Part shown: piece after piece, positions 1 through 7,114 of the stretch
How positions within the stretch are numbered: position 1 is the stretch's first letter
Layout of the letters: the number at the start of each line of letters is the position of its first letter
From: Acrocarpospora corrugata
Lineage (GTDB): Bacteria; Actinomycetota; Actinomycetes; Streptosporangiales; Streptosporangiaceae
DNA: 64,000 bases
Assembly: GCF_009687845.1 (NCBI RefSeq)
Contig: NZ_BLAD01000035.1
Span: 1-64,000, forward strand
Direction: 5' to 3'
Notes under the pieces: generated by a model
Databases searched by the model: none
The model's input: the letters and a program-made list of their open reading frames with translations, nothing else
What the model was told of the DNA's origin: nothing
Translations under genes and position numbers: made by a program

Positions 1-204
1 CGACACCGGGTCGCCGAGGTTCTGGAGCCGGACGGAGGCGCCGAAGCCGTTGCCGCCCTCCCAGGTCTTCGTGTACGTGACCTGACAGGCCACGGCGGCG
101 TTCGCCGGGGTCGAGGGGATGGTGGCAAGGGCGAAAGCAGTGGCGATCGCGGTCGCCACCGCCATCAAACGCCCTCGCCAGGATCTTAATCTCAAACTGA
201 TCAT
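1..204 (-). CDS. Secreted cellulose-binding (CBM2-like) protein, N-terminal fragment
   Basis: Only the first 68 residues are in the window; the gene runs off the left edge. The ATG at 204 gives a signal peptide: a basic n-region (MISLRLRSWRGRL), an Ala-rich hydrophobic core and a likely cleavage site after PANA. The mature part starts ACQVTYTKTWEGGNGFGASV, which resembles the start of a family 2 carbohydrate-binding module, seen at either end of actinomycete cellulases, xylanases and lytic polysaccharide monooxygenases. An internal ATG at 165 would drop the basic n-region, so 204 is preferred. A CebR-type palindrome lies 73 bases upstream, which fits cello-oligosaccharide control. The catalytic domain, if any, is outside the window, so the enzyme class is unknown. 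Confidence 0.75.
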   Translation of the reverse strand, partial: MISLRLRSWRGRLMAVATAIATAFALATIPSTPANAAVACQVTYTKTWEGGNGFGASVRLQNLGDPVS

Positions 205-276
205 CTCCCAGCCATATGGGGTCCACGCCGTCCCGATGTGCGGGCAAACGGCTACAAGCGCGCCCAACCCCCTCAT

Positions 277-290
277 TGGGAGCGCTCCCA
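277..290. promoter_or_regulatory. CebR-type operator (perfect 14-bp palindrome)
   Basis: TGGGAGCGCTCCCA is a perfect inverted repeat and matches the known CebR box of actinomycetes, where the LacI-family repressor CebR releases DNA on binding cellobiose or cellotriose. It lies upstream of the minus-strand CBM2 protein and 177 bases from the plus-strand Nudix gene. The CBM2 gene is the more likely target. A one-mismatch copy precedes the GH9 endoglucanase at 58213. Confidence 0.8.
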
Positions 291-424
291 ATGTCCGTTG
301 GTTTCGGATGGGCGTACAGGGTGTTTCGCCAACATGACGGGGTGGCCCCCCTGTGACGTGCGCCGCTGCGCCGGAGGCGGTGAAACGTTCACAGGGTCTT
401 GTGTGACAGGGAGTCCCGGCGTTA

Positions 425-455
425 TTCTCAATACGAGAAACACTCGACTTGAGAA
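425..455. promoter_or_regulatory. Interrupted palindrome before the Nudix-HTH gene, candidate operator
   Basis: The 31 bases read TTCTCAA-N2-CGAG-N5-CTCG-N2-TTGAGAA, that is, two 11-base half-sites with perfect complementarity. The site ends 11 bases before the ATG at 467 and overlaps the ribosome-binding region. NrtR-type Nudix-HTH proteins commonly repress their own operon from palindromes in this place; autoregulation here is inference. Confidence 0.55.
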
Positions 456-466
456 AGACGGGCGGG

Positions 467-1213
467 ATGAACGAATCGGAGTTCCTCGCGGGATACGACC
501 CGCGGGCCTTCCAGCCGATGGCGGTCACGGCCGATGTCGTGGCGCTGACCATCCGGGACGGGCGGCTGCACGTGCTCCTGGTCCGGCGCGGCGAACCGCC
601 GTACCGGGGCGCGTGGGCGCTGCCCGGCGGGTTCGTCAGGGATGACGACCTGCAGGAGGCCGCGGCGCGCGAGCTCGCCGAGGAGACCAATCTGTTCCCG
701 CACGATCTGGACCGGGTCCACCTGGAGCAGCTCGGAACCTACGGCAAGCCGGGACGCGATCCGCGGATGCGCGTGGTCACGGTCGCGTACCTGGCCTTCG
801 CCCCCTGGCTGCCCGATCCGAAGGCCGGATCGGACGCGGACGCCGCGCTCTGGACTCCCCTGACTGCCACTCGGGAGCTGGCCTTCGACCACGCGAAGAT
901 CCTCGACGACGGCCTGGAGCGGGCCCGCTCGAAGCTGGAGTACACCCCGCTGGCGACCTCGTTCGTCGGCGAGGAGTTCACCATCTCCGAACTGCGCGCG
1001 GTCTACGAGGTCGTCTGGGGGGAGCCGCTGCACGCAGGCAACTTCCACCGGAAGGTGCTGTCGGTCCCCGGGTTCGTGGAGAGCACCGGGATGACCACCG
1101 AGCGCGGGGGTCCGCGAGGGGGGCCCCGCGCCCGGCTCTACCGCAAGGGCGACGCCAAGCGGCTCCACCCCGCTCTGCTGCGGCCGTCGCGCGAAGACGA
1201 AATACGCAACTGA
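467..1213 (+). CDS. NrtR-like Nudix hydrolase / winged-helix regulator
   Basis: A 248-residue protein. The N-terminal half is a Nudix fold with the box GGFVRDDDLQEAAARELAEET (about residues 52-72): the REL.EE core is intact, but Asp stands where the upstream Glu is usual. The C-terminal part (about 165-248) resembles the winged-helix domain of NrtR regulators, which sense ADP-ribose and control NAD or sugar metabolism. Many NrtR proteins have weak or no hydrolase activity, so a sensor role is as likely as an enzyme role. The ATG at 467 was preferred to an in-frame TTG at 449 because the TTG lies inside a palindrome. It heads an operon with a vWA protein and a PurA-like protein (gaps of 24 and 10 bases). 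Confidence 0.8.
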   Translation: MNESEFLAGYDPRAFQPMAVTADVVALTIRDGRLHVLLVRRGEPPYRGAWALPGGFVRDDDLQEAAARELAEETNLFPHDLDRVHLEQLGTYGKPGRDPRMRVVTVAYLAFAPWLPDPKAGSDADAALWTPLTATRELAFDHAKILDDGLERARSKLEYTPLATSFVGEEFTISELRAVYEVVWGEPLHAGNFHRKVLSVPGFVESTGMTTERGGPRGGPRARLYRKGDAKRLHPALLRPSREDEIRN

Positions 1214-1237
1214 AGCCACCGGAACAGGAGAAACGTC

Positions 1238-2068
1238 ATGGGGAGCGGACGCTGGTCCATCGACTCCTACGATGCCGCGCAGCGGTATCGGGAGGAGAAG
1301 GGTCAGAGCGCCTTCGGGCACACCGAGGCGATGCAACGGCTCAGCCGCCATCAGTGGCGGGTCCACCAGGCCCTCGATCCGATCGGGCTCGGCGTCCGCG
1401 AATCCCGTGACTCGGCCGAGCATCCGGAGTCCGTGGCCATCGCGGTGCTCTTCGACGTGACCGGCTCCATGCAGCTGGTCCCGCGGGAGCTCCAGGCCCG
1501 GCTGCCCCGGCTGCTCGGCACCATCCACCGGCACCTGCCGGACGCGCAGATCCTGTTCGGCGCGATCGGCGACGCCACCTGCGACCGGGCGCCGCTGCAG
1601 ATCGGCCAGTTCGAGTCGGACAACCGGATGGACGAGGACCTGCGGCGCATCCTGCTGGAAGGCGGGGGCGGGGGCAGCATGGCCGAGTCGTACGAGCTGG
1701 CCTTCTACTTCCTGGCCAGGCACACCCAGCTGGACTGCTTCACCAAGCGCGGGGTCCGCGGCATCGCCTTCGTGATCGGCGACGAGACCGCCTACCCGGT
1801 GGTCAAGGGCCACGAGGTGGCCGGCCTGTTCGGCGAGGGGCTGCCGAACGACATCCGGCTGGAGGCCATCCTCAGCCAGGCCAAGATGTCGTGGGACGTC
1901 AACTTCATCATCCCCGGCGGCACCTCGCACGGGCGGGACCAGTTCGTCACGGGTTTCTGGCACAACCTGCTGGCCGACCGGGTGATCGAGATCGACGACC
2001 TCTCGCAGATCTGCGAGACGATCGCCCTCACCGTGGTCGACCGCGTCATGTCCCAGCGGGCACGGTAA
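1238..2068 (+). CDS. vWA-like protein with MIDAS motif
   Basis: A 276-residue protein without signal peptide or membrane segments. Residues about 66-76 read AVLFDVTGSMQ, the DxTGSM form of the von Willebrand factor A metal-ion-dependent adhesion site. A later Gly-rich stretch (GGGGGSMAESYELA, about 145-158) sits where the second MIDAS loop is expected. Cytosolic vWA proteins usually act as metal-dependent protein-binding modules, often with an NTPase. It lies between the Nudix-HTH regulator and a PurA-like nucleotide enzyme in one operon, so it may couple the two; this is inference. A good ribosome-binding site (ggagaa) supports the ATG. I do not recognise a named family. Confidence 0.65.
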   Translation: MGSGRWSIDSYDAAQRYREEKGQSAFGHTEAMQRLSRHQWRVHQALDPIGLGVRESRDSAEHPESVAIAVLFDVTGSMQLVPRELQARLPRLLGTIHRHLPDAQILFGAIGDATCDRAPLQIGQFESDNRMDEDLRRILLEGGGGGSMAESYELAFYFLARHTQLDCFTKRGVRGIAFVIGDETAYPVVKGHEVAGLFGEGLPNDIRLEAILSQAKMSWDVNFIIPGGTSHGRDQFVTGFWHNLLADRVIEIDDLSQICETIALTVVDRVMSQRAR

Positions 2069-2078
2069 CGGGGGAGAG

Positions 2079-3314
2079 ATGGACGAGCACGTCATCATCG
2101 CCGACCTGGGGTACGGCGACAGCGGCAAGGGCACCATCGTGGACTGGCTCTGCTCCCGCAAGGACCAGCCGCACGCGGTGGTCCGCTACAACGGCGGCGC
2201 CCAGGCCGGGCACAACGTGGTCACCCCCGACGGGCGGCACCACACGTTCGCGCAGTTCGGCGCCGGGACGTTCTGGGGCGTCCCGACGTTCCTGTCGCGG
2301 TTCATGATGGTCGACCCGCTGGCGCTGATCGCCGAGCACCAGCACCTGCGCTGGCTCGGCACGGCCGACCCGTTCGAGCTGCTCACCGTCGCGCCGGACG
2401 CGCTCGTCACCACGCCGTACCACAGGGCGGCGAACCGGGCGCGGGAGCGGGCCAGGGGGCGGGACCGGCACGGTTCGTGCGGGATGGGAGTGGGCGAGAC
2501 GGCCTCCTACGCGCTCTCCCATCCCGCCGCGGCGCCCCGGGTCGCCGACTGCGGCAGCCCGCGCTCGCTCCGGCTGCTGCTGCGGCGGCTGCGCGACTGG
2601 GTGCTCGACGAGGTCGGCGAGGTGCCGCTGCCGCCGGTGGACGACGTGGCGGACGCGTTCCGCTGGTTCGCGCACCGGGTGCGCACCGGCCGGCTGCCGT
2701 CGGGCGGGCCGCTGCTGTTCGAGGGCGCGCAGGGCGTGCTGCTGGACGAGCGGTACGGATTCCATCCGTACACGACCTGGTCCACGACCACGTTCGTGAA
2801 CGCCTTCACGCTGCTGGACGAGGCCGGCGCGGGGGACGGCGACGCGCGGCGGCTCGGCGTGCTGCGCACCTACAGCACCCGGCACGGGGCCGGGCCGCTG
2901 GTCACCGAGGACCCGAAGCTGGCGCTGCCGGAGCGGCACAACGACACGGGGGAGTGGCAGGGCGCGTTCCGGGTCGGGCACCTGGACCTGGTGGCCGCCC
3001 GCTACGCCGTCCAGGTTTGCGGGGGCGTGGACGAGCTGGCGCTCACCCACCTCGACGTCGCCGATGAGCATCCGGAGCTGCGCGTCTGCCGCGCCTACGA
3101 CGGGCAGGCCAGGCTCGCGCCCGGCGACTTCGGGCTGGCCGGGCGGCTGCTGGAGACCCGGCCGGTCCTGGAGGCGGTGCCGGGGCCGTGGCCGGCCTTC
3201 GTCGCCGACGAGCTGGGCGTGCCGGTCACGGTGACCTCCAGCGGGCCGACCTGGCTGGACAAGCGCGTCCGCCGCATTCCCCGGCTGAGCCGCAAGATGG
3301 CGCGGGCCGCCTAA
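2079..3314 (+). CDS. Divergent adenylosuccinate synthetase (PurA-like)
   Basis: 411 residues, close to PurA length. PurA landmarks are recognisable but altered: the P-loop reads GYGDSGKGT where PurA has GDEGKGK (the catalytic Asp is kept, the next Glu is Ser and the last Lys is Thr); NGGAQAGHN keeps the catalytic His; EGAQGVLLDERYG matches the EGAQG motif; and ARYAVQV...LALTHLDV matches the C-terminal PurA signature. The fold is clear, but the substrate may not be IMP plus aspartate. PurA relatives with other substrates exist, such as phage PurZ. It overlaps the convergent SUMF-like gene by four bases at the 3' ends. Its operon with a Nudix-HTH and a vWA protein, away from purine genes, argues against housekeeping purine synthesis. 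Confidence 0.75.
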   Translation: MDEHVIIADLGYGDSGKGTIVDWLCSRKDQPHAVVRYNGGAQAGHNVVTPDGRHHTFAQFGAGTFWGVPTFLSRFMMVDPLALIAEHQHLRWLGTADPFELLTVAPDALVTTPYHRAANRARERARGRDRHGSCGMGVGETASYALSHPAAAPRVADCGSPRSLRLLLRRLRDWVLDEVGEVPLPPVDDVADAFRWFAHRVRTGRLPSGGPLLFEGAQGVLLDERYGFHPYTTWSTTTFVNAFTLLDEAGAGDGDARRLGVLRTYSTRHGAGPLVTEDPKLALPERHNDTGEWQGAFRVGHLDLVAARYAVQVCGGVDELALTHLDVADEHPELRVCRAYDGQARLAPGDFGLAGRLLETRPVLEAVPGPWPAFVADELGVPVTVTSSGPTWLDKRVRRIPRLSRKMARAA

Positions 3315-3952
3315 CCCGTCCGGGCCACCCGGAAGCCGAGGTCGTCGATCCGGAAGGCCGGGTGGCTCTTGCGGCGGCAGGCGGCGCGCAGCGCCCGGGG
3401 CAGGTCGTGCACGCCGCCGCCGCGGAACACCCGGTAGGGGCCGTAGACGGCGGGGTCGTAGACGTCCCAGCACCACTCCCAGACGTTGCCGATCATGTCG
3501 TGCAGGCCCCACGCGTTCGGCGTCCTGGTGGCGACGTCGTGCGGTTCGCCGCCGGAGTTGTCCCGGTGCCAGGCGATCTCGTCGAGTTCGCCGTAGCGGA
3601 CGCCGGTGTGCCCGGCGCGGCAGGCGTACTCCCATTCGGCCTCGGTGGGGAGGCGGTAGCCGTCGGCCGTCCAGTCGCAGGCCACGTCCTCGCCGACGGT
3701 GTAGCAGGGCTGGAGGTCGCGCTGCCGGGAGAGCAGGTTGCAGAAGCGGATCGCGTCCAGCCAGGAGACGTCGGTCACCGGCGCGCGGGGCCCCGCCGGG
3801 CTCTCGGGGGCGTCGCCGGTGACGGCGCGGTAGAGCTCGCGGGTCACCGGATGCGGCGCCAGCCGGAAAGCCGCGATCTCGGCGCGCCAGTTCGTCCTGG
3901 TCCTTTCGTCCCGCAGGACGATCCAGCCGGCCGGGATCTCGATCAGGTTCAT
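3311..3952 (-). CDS. SUMF/FGE-fold protein without the catalytic Cys pair
   Basis: A 213-residue FGE-sulfatase (SUMF1) domain protein. Typical features are YRLPTEAEWEYACRAG (about 115-130), GLHDMIGNVWEWCWD (about 158-172), VFRGGG and the terminal DDLGFRVAR. Formylglycine-generating enzymes need two Cys near the C-terminus to bind copper and oxidise substrate; here that region has one Cys (ALRAACRRKSH), so FGE activity is doubtful. No DinB domain is present, which speaks against EgtB. The start codon overlaps the stop of the upstream CodA-like gene as ATGA, so the two are translationally coupled. There is no signal peptide. Function unknown. Confidence 0.75.
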   Translation of the reverse strand: MNLIEIPAGWIVLRDERTRTNWRAEIAAFRLAPHPVTRELYRAVTGDAPESPAGPRAPVTDVSWLDAIRFCNLLSRQRDLQPCYTVGEDVACDWTADGYRLPTEAEWEYACRAGHTGVRYGELDEIAWHRDNSGGEPHDVATRTPNAWGLHDMIGNVWEWCWDVYDPAVYGPYRVFRGGGVHDLPRALRAACRRKSHPAFRIDDLGFRVARTG

Positions 3953-5175
3953 CCGGCGAAGGTCGTCTGCGATCGGGTGGCGGCGACCACGCGGCCGGCC
4001 ACGATCACGTGGCTGGGCGGCGCGTGCTCGGCCAGCGCCGCCCGCACGGTGCGCCCGCGCAGGATGACGAGGTCGGCGTCGGCGCCCGGCTCGATCCGGG
4101 GCGCGGGCGCGCCCATGACCCTGGCCGCGGTGACGGTGATCATGTCGTAGAGCGCGTCCAGCCGGGCGTCGGTGCGGGCGTCCAGCAGGTGGGCGGCCAG
4201 GAAGGCGACCTCCAGCAGGTTGTGCCGCCCGAACGGGTAGTAGGCGTCCTCGATGTCGTCCTGCCCGAGCGCCACCGGGATCCCGGCCTCGGCCAGGGTG
4301 AAGACCGGCAGGTGCAGCGGGCCGGTGTGCGGGTCGCTGACGAAGCCCAGGCCCGCCACCCGGCACAGGCCGATCAGCCGGCGCAGGTAGGGCTCCGGGT
4401 AGAGCGCCATCGCGCGGGCGTGCTGGGCGCTGCCCCGGCCGGTCATGCCGTGTTCCAGGAGCGCGCTCGCCAGCATCTCGGTGGTCCGCAGCGAGGCGTC
4501 CCCGGCGTCGTCGACCAGCATGGCGACCCGGCGGCCGTACCGGTGGGCCAGCTCGACCATCCGGCGGATGTGCTCGCGGGCGTCGGCGTCGGTCCACTCG
4601 ATCCACGGGATCCCGCCGACCACGTCGGCGCCGAGCCGGACCGCCTCCCCGACCAGCTCCGCCGTGCCGTGCGCGCGCACCACCCCGTCCTGCGGGAACG
4701 CCACCACCTGGACGTCGACCCGGTCCCGGAACTCGGCCTTCAGCGCGAGCAGGGCTCGCACGCCGGTCAGCCCGGCCGCCGGGTCCACGTCGGCGAAGGC
4801 CTGCACGCGGCGGACGCCGTGCCGGACCGACTCGGTGAGCGCCGCCCTGGCCCTGGCGGTGACCGCTTCCACCGACTGGTCCGCCTTGACCGCCGCGGCC
4901 TGCTCGATCGCGCCCATCGCCGCGCCCATGGTGCCGCCGGTGTACGCCTCCAGCGCCGCCGGGCCGGACAAGTCCAGGGTGTGCACCTTGCACAGGTGCA
5001 GGTGCCCGTCGGCGAACGGCTCGGTGACCAGGTTGCCCTCCGCGTCGACGACGGTCGCCGCCGCCGGCGCGTCCCGGTCCTCCGGCTGTACGGCCGTCAG
5101 CTTGCCCGCCTCGGCGGCGATCATCCAGCGGCCGGGGCGCCCGCGCAGGGCGGCGTCGCGTATGAGCAGATCCAC
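3949..5175 (-). CDS. Cytosine deaminase-like amidohydrolase
   Basis: 408 residues of the CodA-type amidohydrolase superfamily. The HxH motif is at residues 58-60 (ADGHLHLCK), a later catalytic-type His lies in GSAQHARAM, and LGQDDIEDAYYPFG matches the CodA metal-Asp region (GHDDVFDPWYPLG). However, the CodA segment carrying a metal His and the acid-base Glu (VHCDEIDD) is replaced by VAMLVDDAGD, so one ligand and the Glu appear lost. Either the substrate has changed or the protein is impaired. The likely start is the GTG at 5175. It is coupled by ATGA to the SUMF-like gene. Cytosine, creatinine or another cyclic amide could be the substrate; the sequence does not decide. Confidence 0.7.
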   Translation of the reverse strand: MDLLIRDAALRGRPGRWMIAAEAGKLTAVQPEDRDAPAAATVVDAEGNLVTEPFADGHLHLCKVHTLDLSGPAALEAYTGGTMGAAMGAIEQAAAVKADQSVEAVTARARAALTESVRHGVRRVQAFADVDPAAGLTGVRALLALKAEFRDRVDVQVVAFPQDGVVRAHGTAELVGEAVRLGADVVGGIPWIEWTDADAREHIRRMVELAHRYGRRVAMLVDDAGDASLRTTEMLASALLEHGMTGRGSAQHARAMALYPEPYLRRLIGLCRVAGLGFVSDPHTGPLHLPVFTLAEAGIPVALGQDDIEDAYYPFGRHNLLEVAFLAAHLLDARTDARLDALYDMITVTAARVMGAPAPRIEPGADADLVILRGRTVRAALAEHAPPSHVIVAGRVVAATRSQTTFAG

Positions 5176-5367
5176 GGTTCCAACGTTACCGGACTTGAAA
5201 CATTCAATAAGCCACCGGAATTCCTATTGAACGATTCACGCCAATTCCCTTCAGGGAATTCCCGGCCTAATTGAAATATACATTTCAACTAACATTGATA
5301 TAGAGGTGTCCGCCCAGTTCAACGGCAGTAGCAGAGGGCGGAAAAGTTTTCCCGTGGCAGCCCGGGA

Positions 5368-5400
5368 TCAATGCCAACTTAGGGTTCTCGCGGGCATTGA
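5368..5400. repeat. Inverted repeat upstream of the 5425 membrane protein
   Basis: TCAATGCC at 5368-5375 and GGCATTGA at 5393-5400 are perfect 8-base arms around a 17-base spacer containing CTTAGGG. It lies 24 bases before the ATG at 5425, in an unusually AT-rich 250-base intergenic region. It may be an operator or an mRNA hairpin. Confidence 0.4.
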
Positions 5401-5424
5401 CAGCGATTGACACGGAGGCCGAAG

Positions 5425-6084
5425 ATGCCACCTCGAGTTCCCCACGCGACCGCGTGGACGGTGTTCGACCCGGCGTACCAGCCCGGGACCTCTGAGCAAC
5501 GCGCGGGCGACCTCCGCGCGTTGCTCAACCCCCGATCGGTCCTCGCGATCCTGCGCGACTTCTACTCCCGCCGGATGGCCTGGGCCGCCCTGCTCATCTC
5601 GGCGCTGCTGCTCGCCTACGGCGGCGGCGCGGTGATGTTCTGGTACCACGCCATCTACCTCGGCGAGGGCGGCCCCGCGATCAGCCACTGGCTGCACTGG
5701 CTGCTCGACTCCTCGGCCGGCTTCGTCGGGCTCATCCCCGCCATCGCCGTCATCCTGCCGCTGGCCGGCTGGGTGGCGGCCCGCGTCCAGGACGACCAGC
5801 TGCGCAAGACGCTCTACGTGGTGACGGGCGGCGTCGCGTTCGCCCTGGTCACCGCCCCGGGCCCGTTCCTGCACGACGCCCTGGTGGGCCGGGGCACCTG
5901 GGTGGCCTCCCAGGTCACCTCCTGGTGGGGGGACGGCCGCGCGCCGCTGCCTCCGGCGGAACAGGTCGGCGTCGTGGCGGAGGTGGCCCGGCAGGTGGCG
6001 CTGGGGGTGCCGCTCTACATCGTGACCATGGCGGTGGCGCTGGTCGCCGTACGGGCCGTCGTTCAGCTGTGGAGGGCCGCCTGA
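5425..6084 (+). CDS. Integral membrane protein of unknown function
   Basis: 219 residues, start chosen at the ATG 8 bases after acggagg. About 50 N-terminal residues are soluble. Hydrophobic segments follow at about 50-75 (WAALLISALLLAYGGGAV), 92-118 (GFVGLIPAIAVILPLAGWVA), 124-145 (LYVVTGGVAFALVTAPGPFL) and 190-215 (VPLYIVTMAVALVAVRAVV), so four membrane spans are likely. No catalytic motif was seen. It lies alone after the divergent CodA-like gene and before the GT2/ABC operon, and a GCAT-N8-ATGC motif follows its stop. A role in the enediyne cluster is possible from position only. Confidence 0.6.
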   Translation: MPPRVPHATAWTVFDPAYQPGTSEQRAGDLRALLNPRSVLAILRDFYSRRMAWAALLISALLLAYGGGAVMFWYHAIYLGEGGPAISHWLHWLLDSSAGFVGLIPAIAVILPLAGWVAARVQDDQLRKTLYVVTGGVAFALVTAPGPFLHDALVGRGTWVASQVTSWWGDGRAPLPPAEQVGVVAEVARQVALGVPLYIVTMAVALVAVRAVVQLWRAA

Positions 6085-6102
6085 CCTGCGTGAATGACGT
6101 CA

Positions 6103-6118
6103 GCATTTAGGAAGATGC
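6103..6118. promoter_or_regulatory. GCAT-N8-ATGC cluster motif (site A)
   Basis: GCATTTAGGAAGATGC has perfect 4-base inverted arms and an asymmetric spacer TTAGGAAG. It lies 78 bases before the GT2 gene at 6197. Near-identical sites stand before other cluster operons at 12004, 30669 and 40840. Confidence 0.55.
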
Positions 6119-6196
6119 GACCCCGCCGGGCCCCCCGGAGACTGACAGTCCGGGCGTTTTAGGCGCATTTCTCGACGTGGTGGGACTGGAGCGGCA

Positions 6197-7114
6197 ATGG
6201 CGGGGTCGTTGAAGTGCAGTGTGGTCATTCCTACTTACAACCGGGTGGAACTACTTCGGCACACGCTGGAGTCGATGGTCGGGCAGAGCCTGCCCGCCGA
6301 CCAGTTCGAAGTCCTGGTGGTGGACGACGGCTCCTCGGACTCGACCGGTGAAATGGTGGAGACCTTCCGGAGCCGGCTCAACCTCCGGTACTTCTACCAG
6401 GAGGACGAGGGCTACCGGGCGGCGAAAGCCCGCAACGTGGGGATAGCGGCGGCCGACGGCGACATCACCGTGCTGATCGACTCGGGGGTGCTCGCCCACT
6501 CGGGGTGCCTGCGGGCCTACCTGGACAGCCATGAGAAGGCCGACGGCCCTGTCGCGGTCGTGGGGTACGTGTACTGCTTCAACCTCGACAACGAGGACGC
6601 GGCCCAGATCAACCAGGCCATCGACTTCAAGGACCCGGACGGGACCATCGCCACCCTGGAGGAGAAGGGCACCTGGCTGGACGTCCGGGAGATCTTCTAC
6701 GGGATGTACGGCGACGACTTCGGCTACCTTCCCGCGCCGTGGCTGAACTACTGGACCTGCAACGTGTCGGTCGAGACCGACCAGCTGCGCAAGGTCGGCA
6801 TGTTCGACGAGGCGTTCACGCGCTGGGGCGGCGAGGACGTCGACCTCGGCTACCGGCTGCACCGCGACGGCGCCCACTTCATCCTGAACCGGAAGGCCGC
6901 CGCGATCCACTGCCCGCACGAGAAGAGCTTCGACGGCAACAACGAGCAGGCCGCGAGCAACTACGCGTACATGGCGGCCAAGTACCGGACGCCCATCGTC
7001 GACCTGCTGCCGCGGATCGGTGAGCTCAACTACTGGGAACTCAACAACATCATTCGCGAGTGGAATCTGCCGATGTGCGCGGACTACCTCGCCGCGAGTG
7101 GTCGGGGGGCCTGA
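6197..7114 (+). CDS. GT2 family glycosyltransferase
   Basis: 305 residues with a GT-A fold. The start SVVIPTYNRVELLRHTLESM, then VLVVDDGSSDST (nucleotide-sugar binding) and a DxD-like VLIDSG are typical of GT2. The C-terminal part carries FTRWGGEDVDLGYRLHRDG (about 213-231), the galactosyltransferase (GT7-like) acceptor motif in which the Glu-Asp is the usual catalytic pair. No membrane segments. The stop overlaps the next ABC gene by one base (TGATG). A second GT2 closes the operon after the two ABC genes. Donor and acceptor are unknown; secondary metabolites usually receive sugars from GT1 enzymes, so a GT2 here is unusual. Confidence 0.85.
   Translation: MAGSLKCSVVIPTYNRVELLRHTLESMVGQSLPADQFEVLVVDDGSSDSTGEMVETFRSRLNLRYFYQEDEGYRAAKARNVGIAAADGDITVLIDSGVLAHSGCLRAYLDSHEKADGPVAVVGYVYCFNLDNEDAAQINQAIDFKDPDGTIATLEEKGTWLDVREIFYGMYGDDFGYLPAPWLNYWTCNVSVETDQLRKVGMFDEAFTRWGGEDVDLGYRLHRDGAHFILNRKAAAIHCPHEKSFDGNNEQAASNYAYMAAKYRTPIVDLLPRIGELNYWELNNIIREWNLPMCADYLAASGRGA

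Noticed and set aside
3953-4993. N-terminal extension of the SUMF-like gene
   Set aside because: The extension is an out-of-frame reading of the CodA-like gene; the real start is the ATGA-coupled ATG at 3952.
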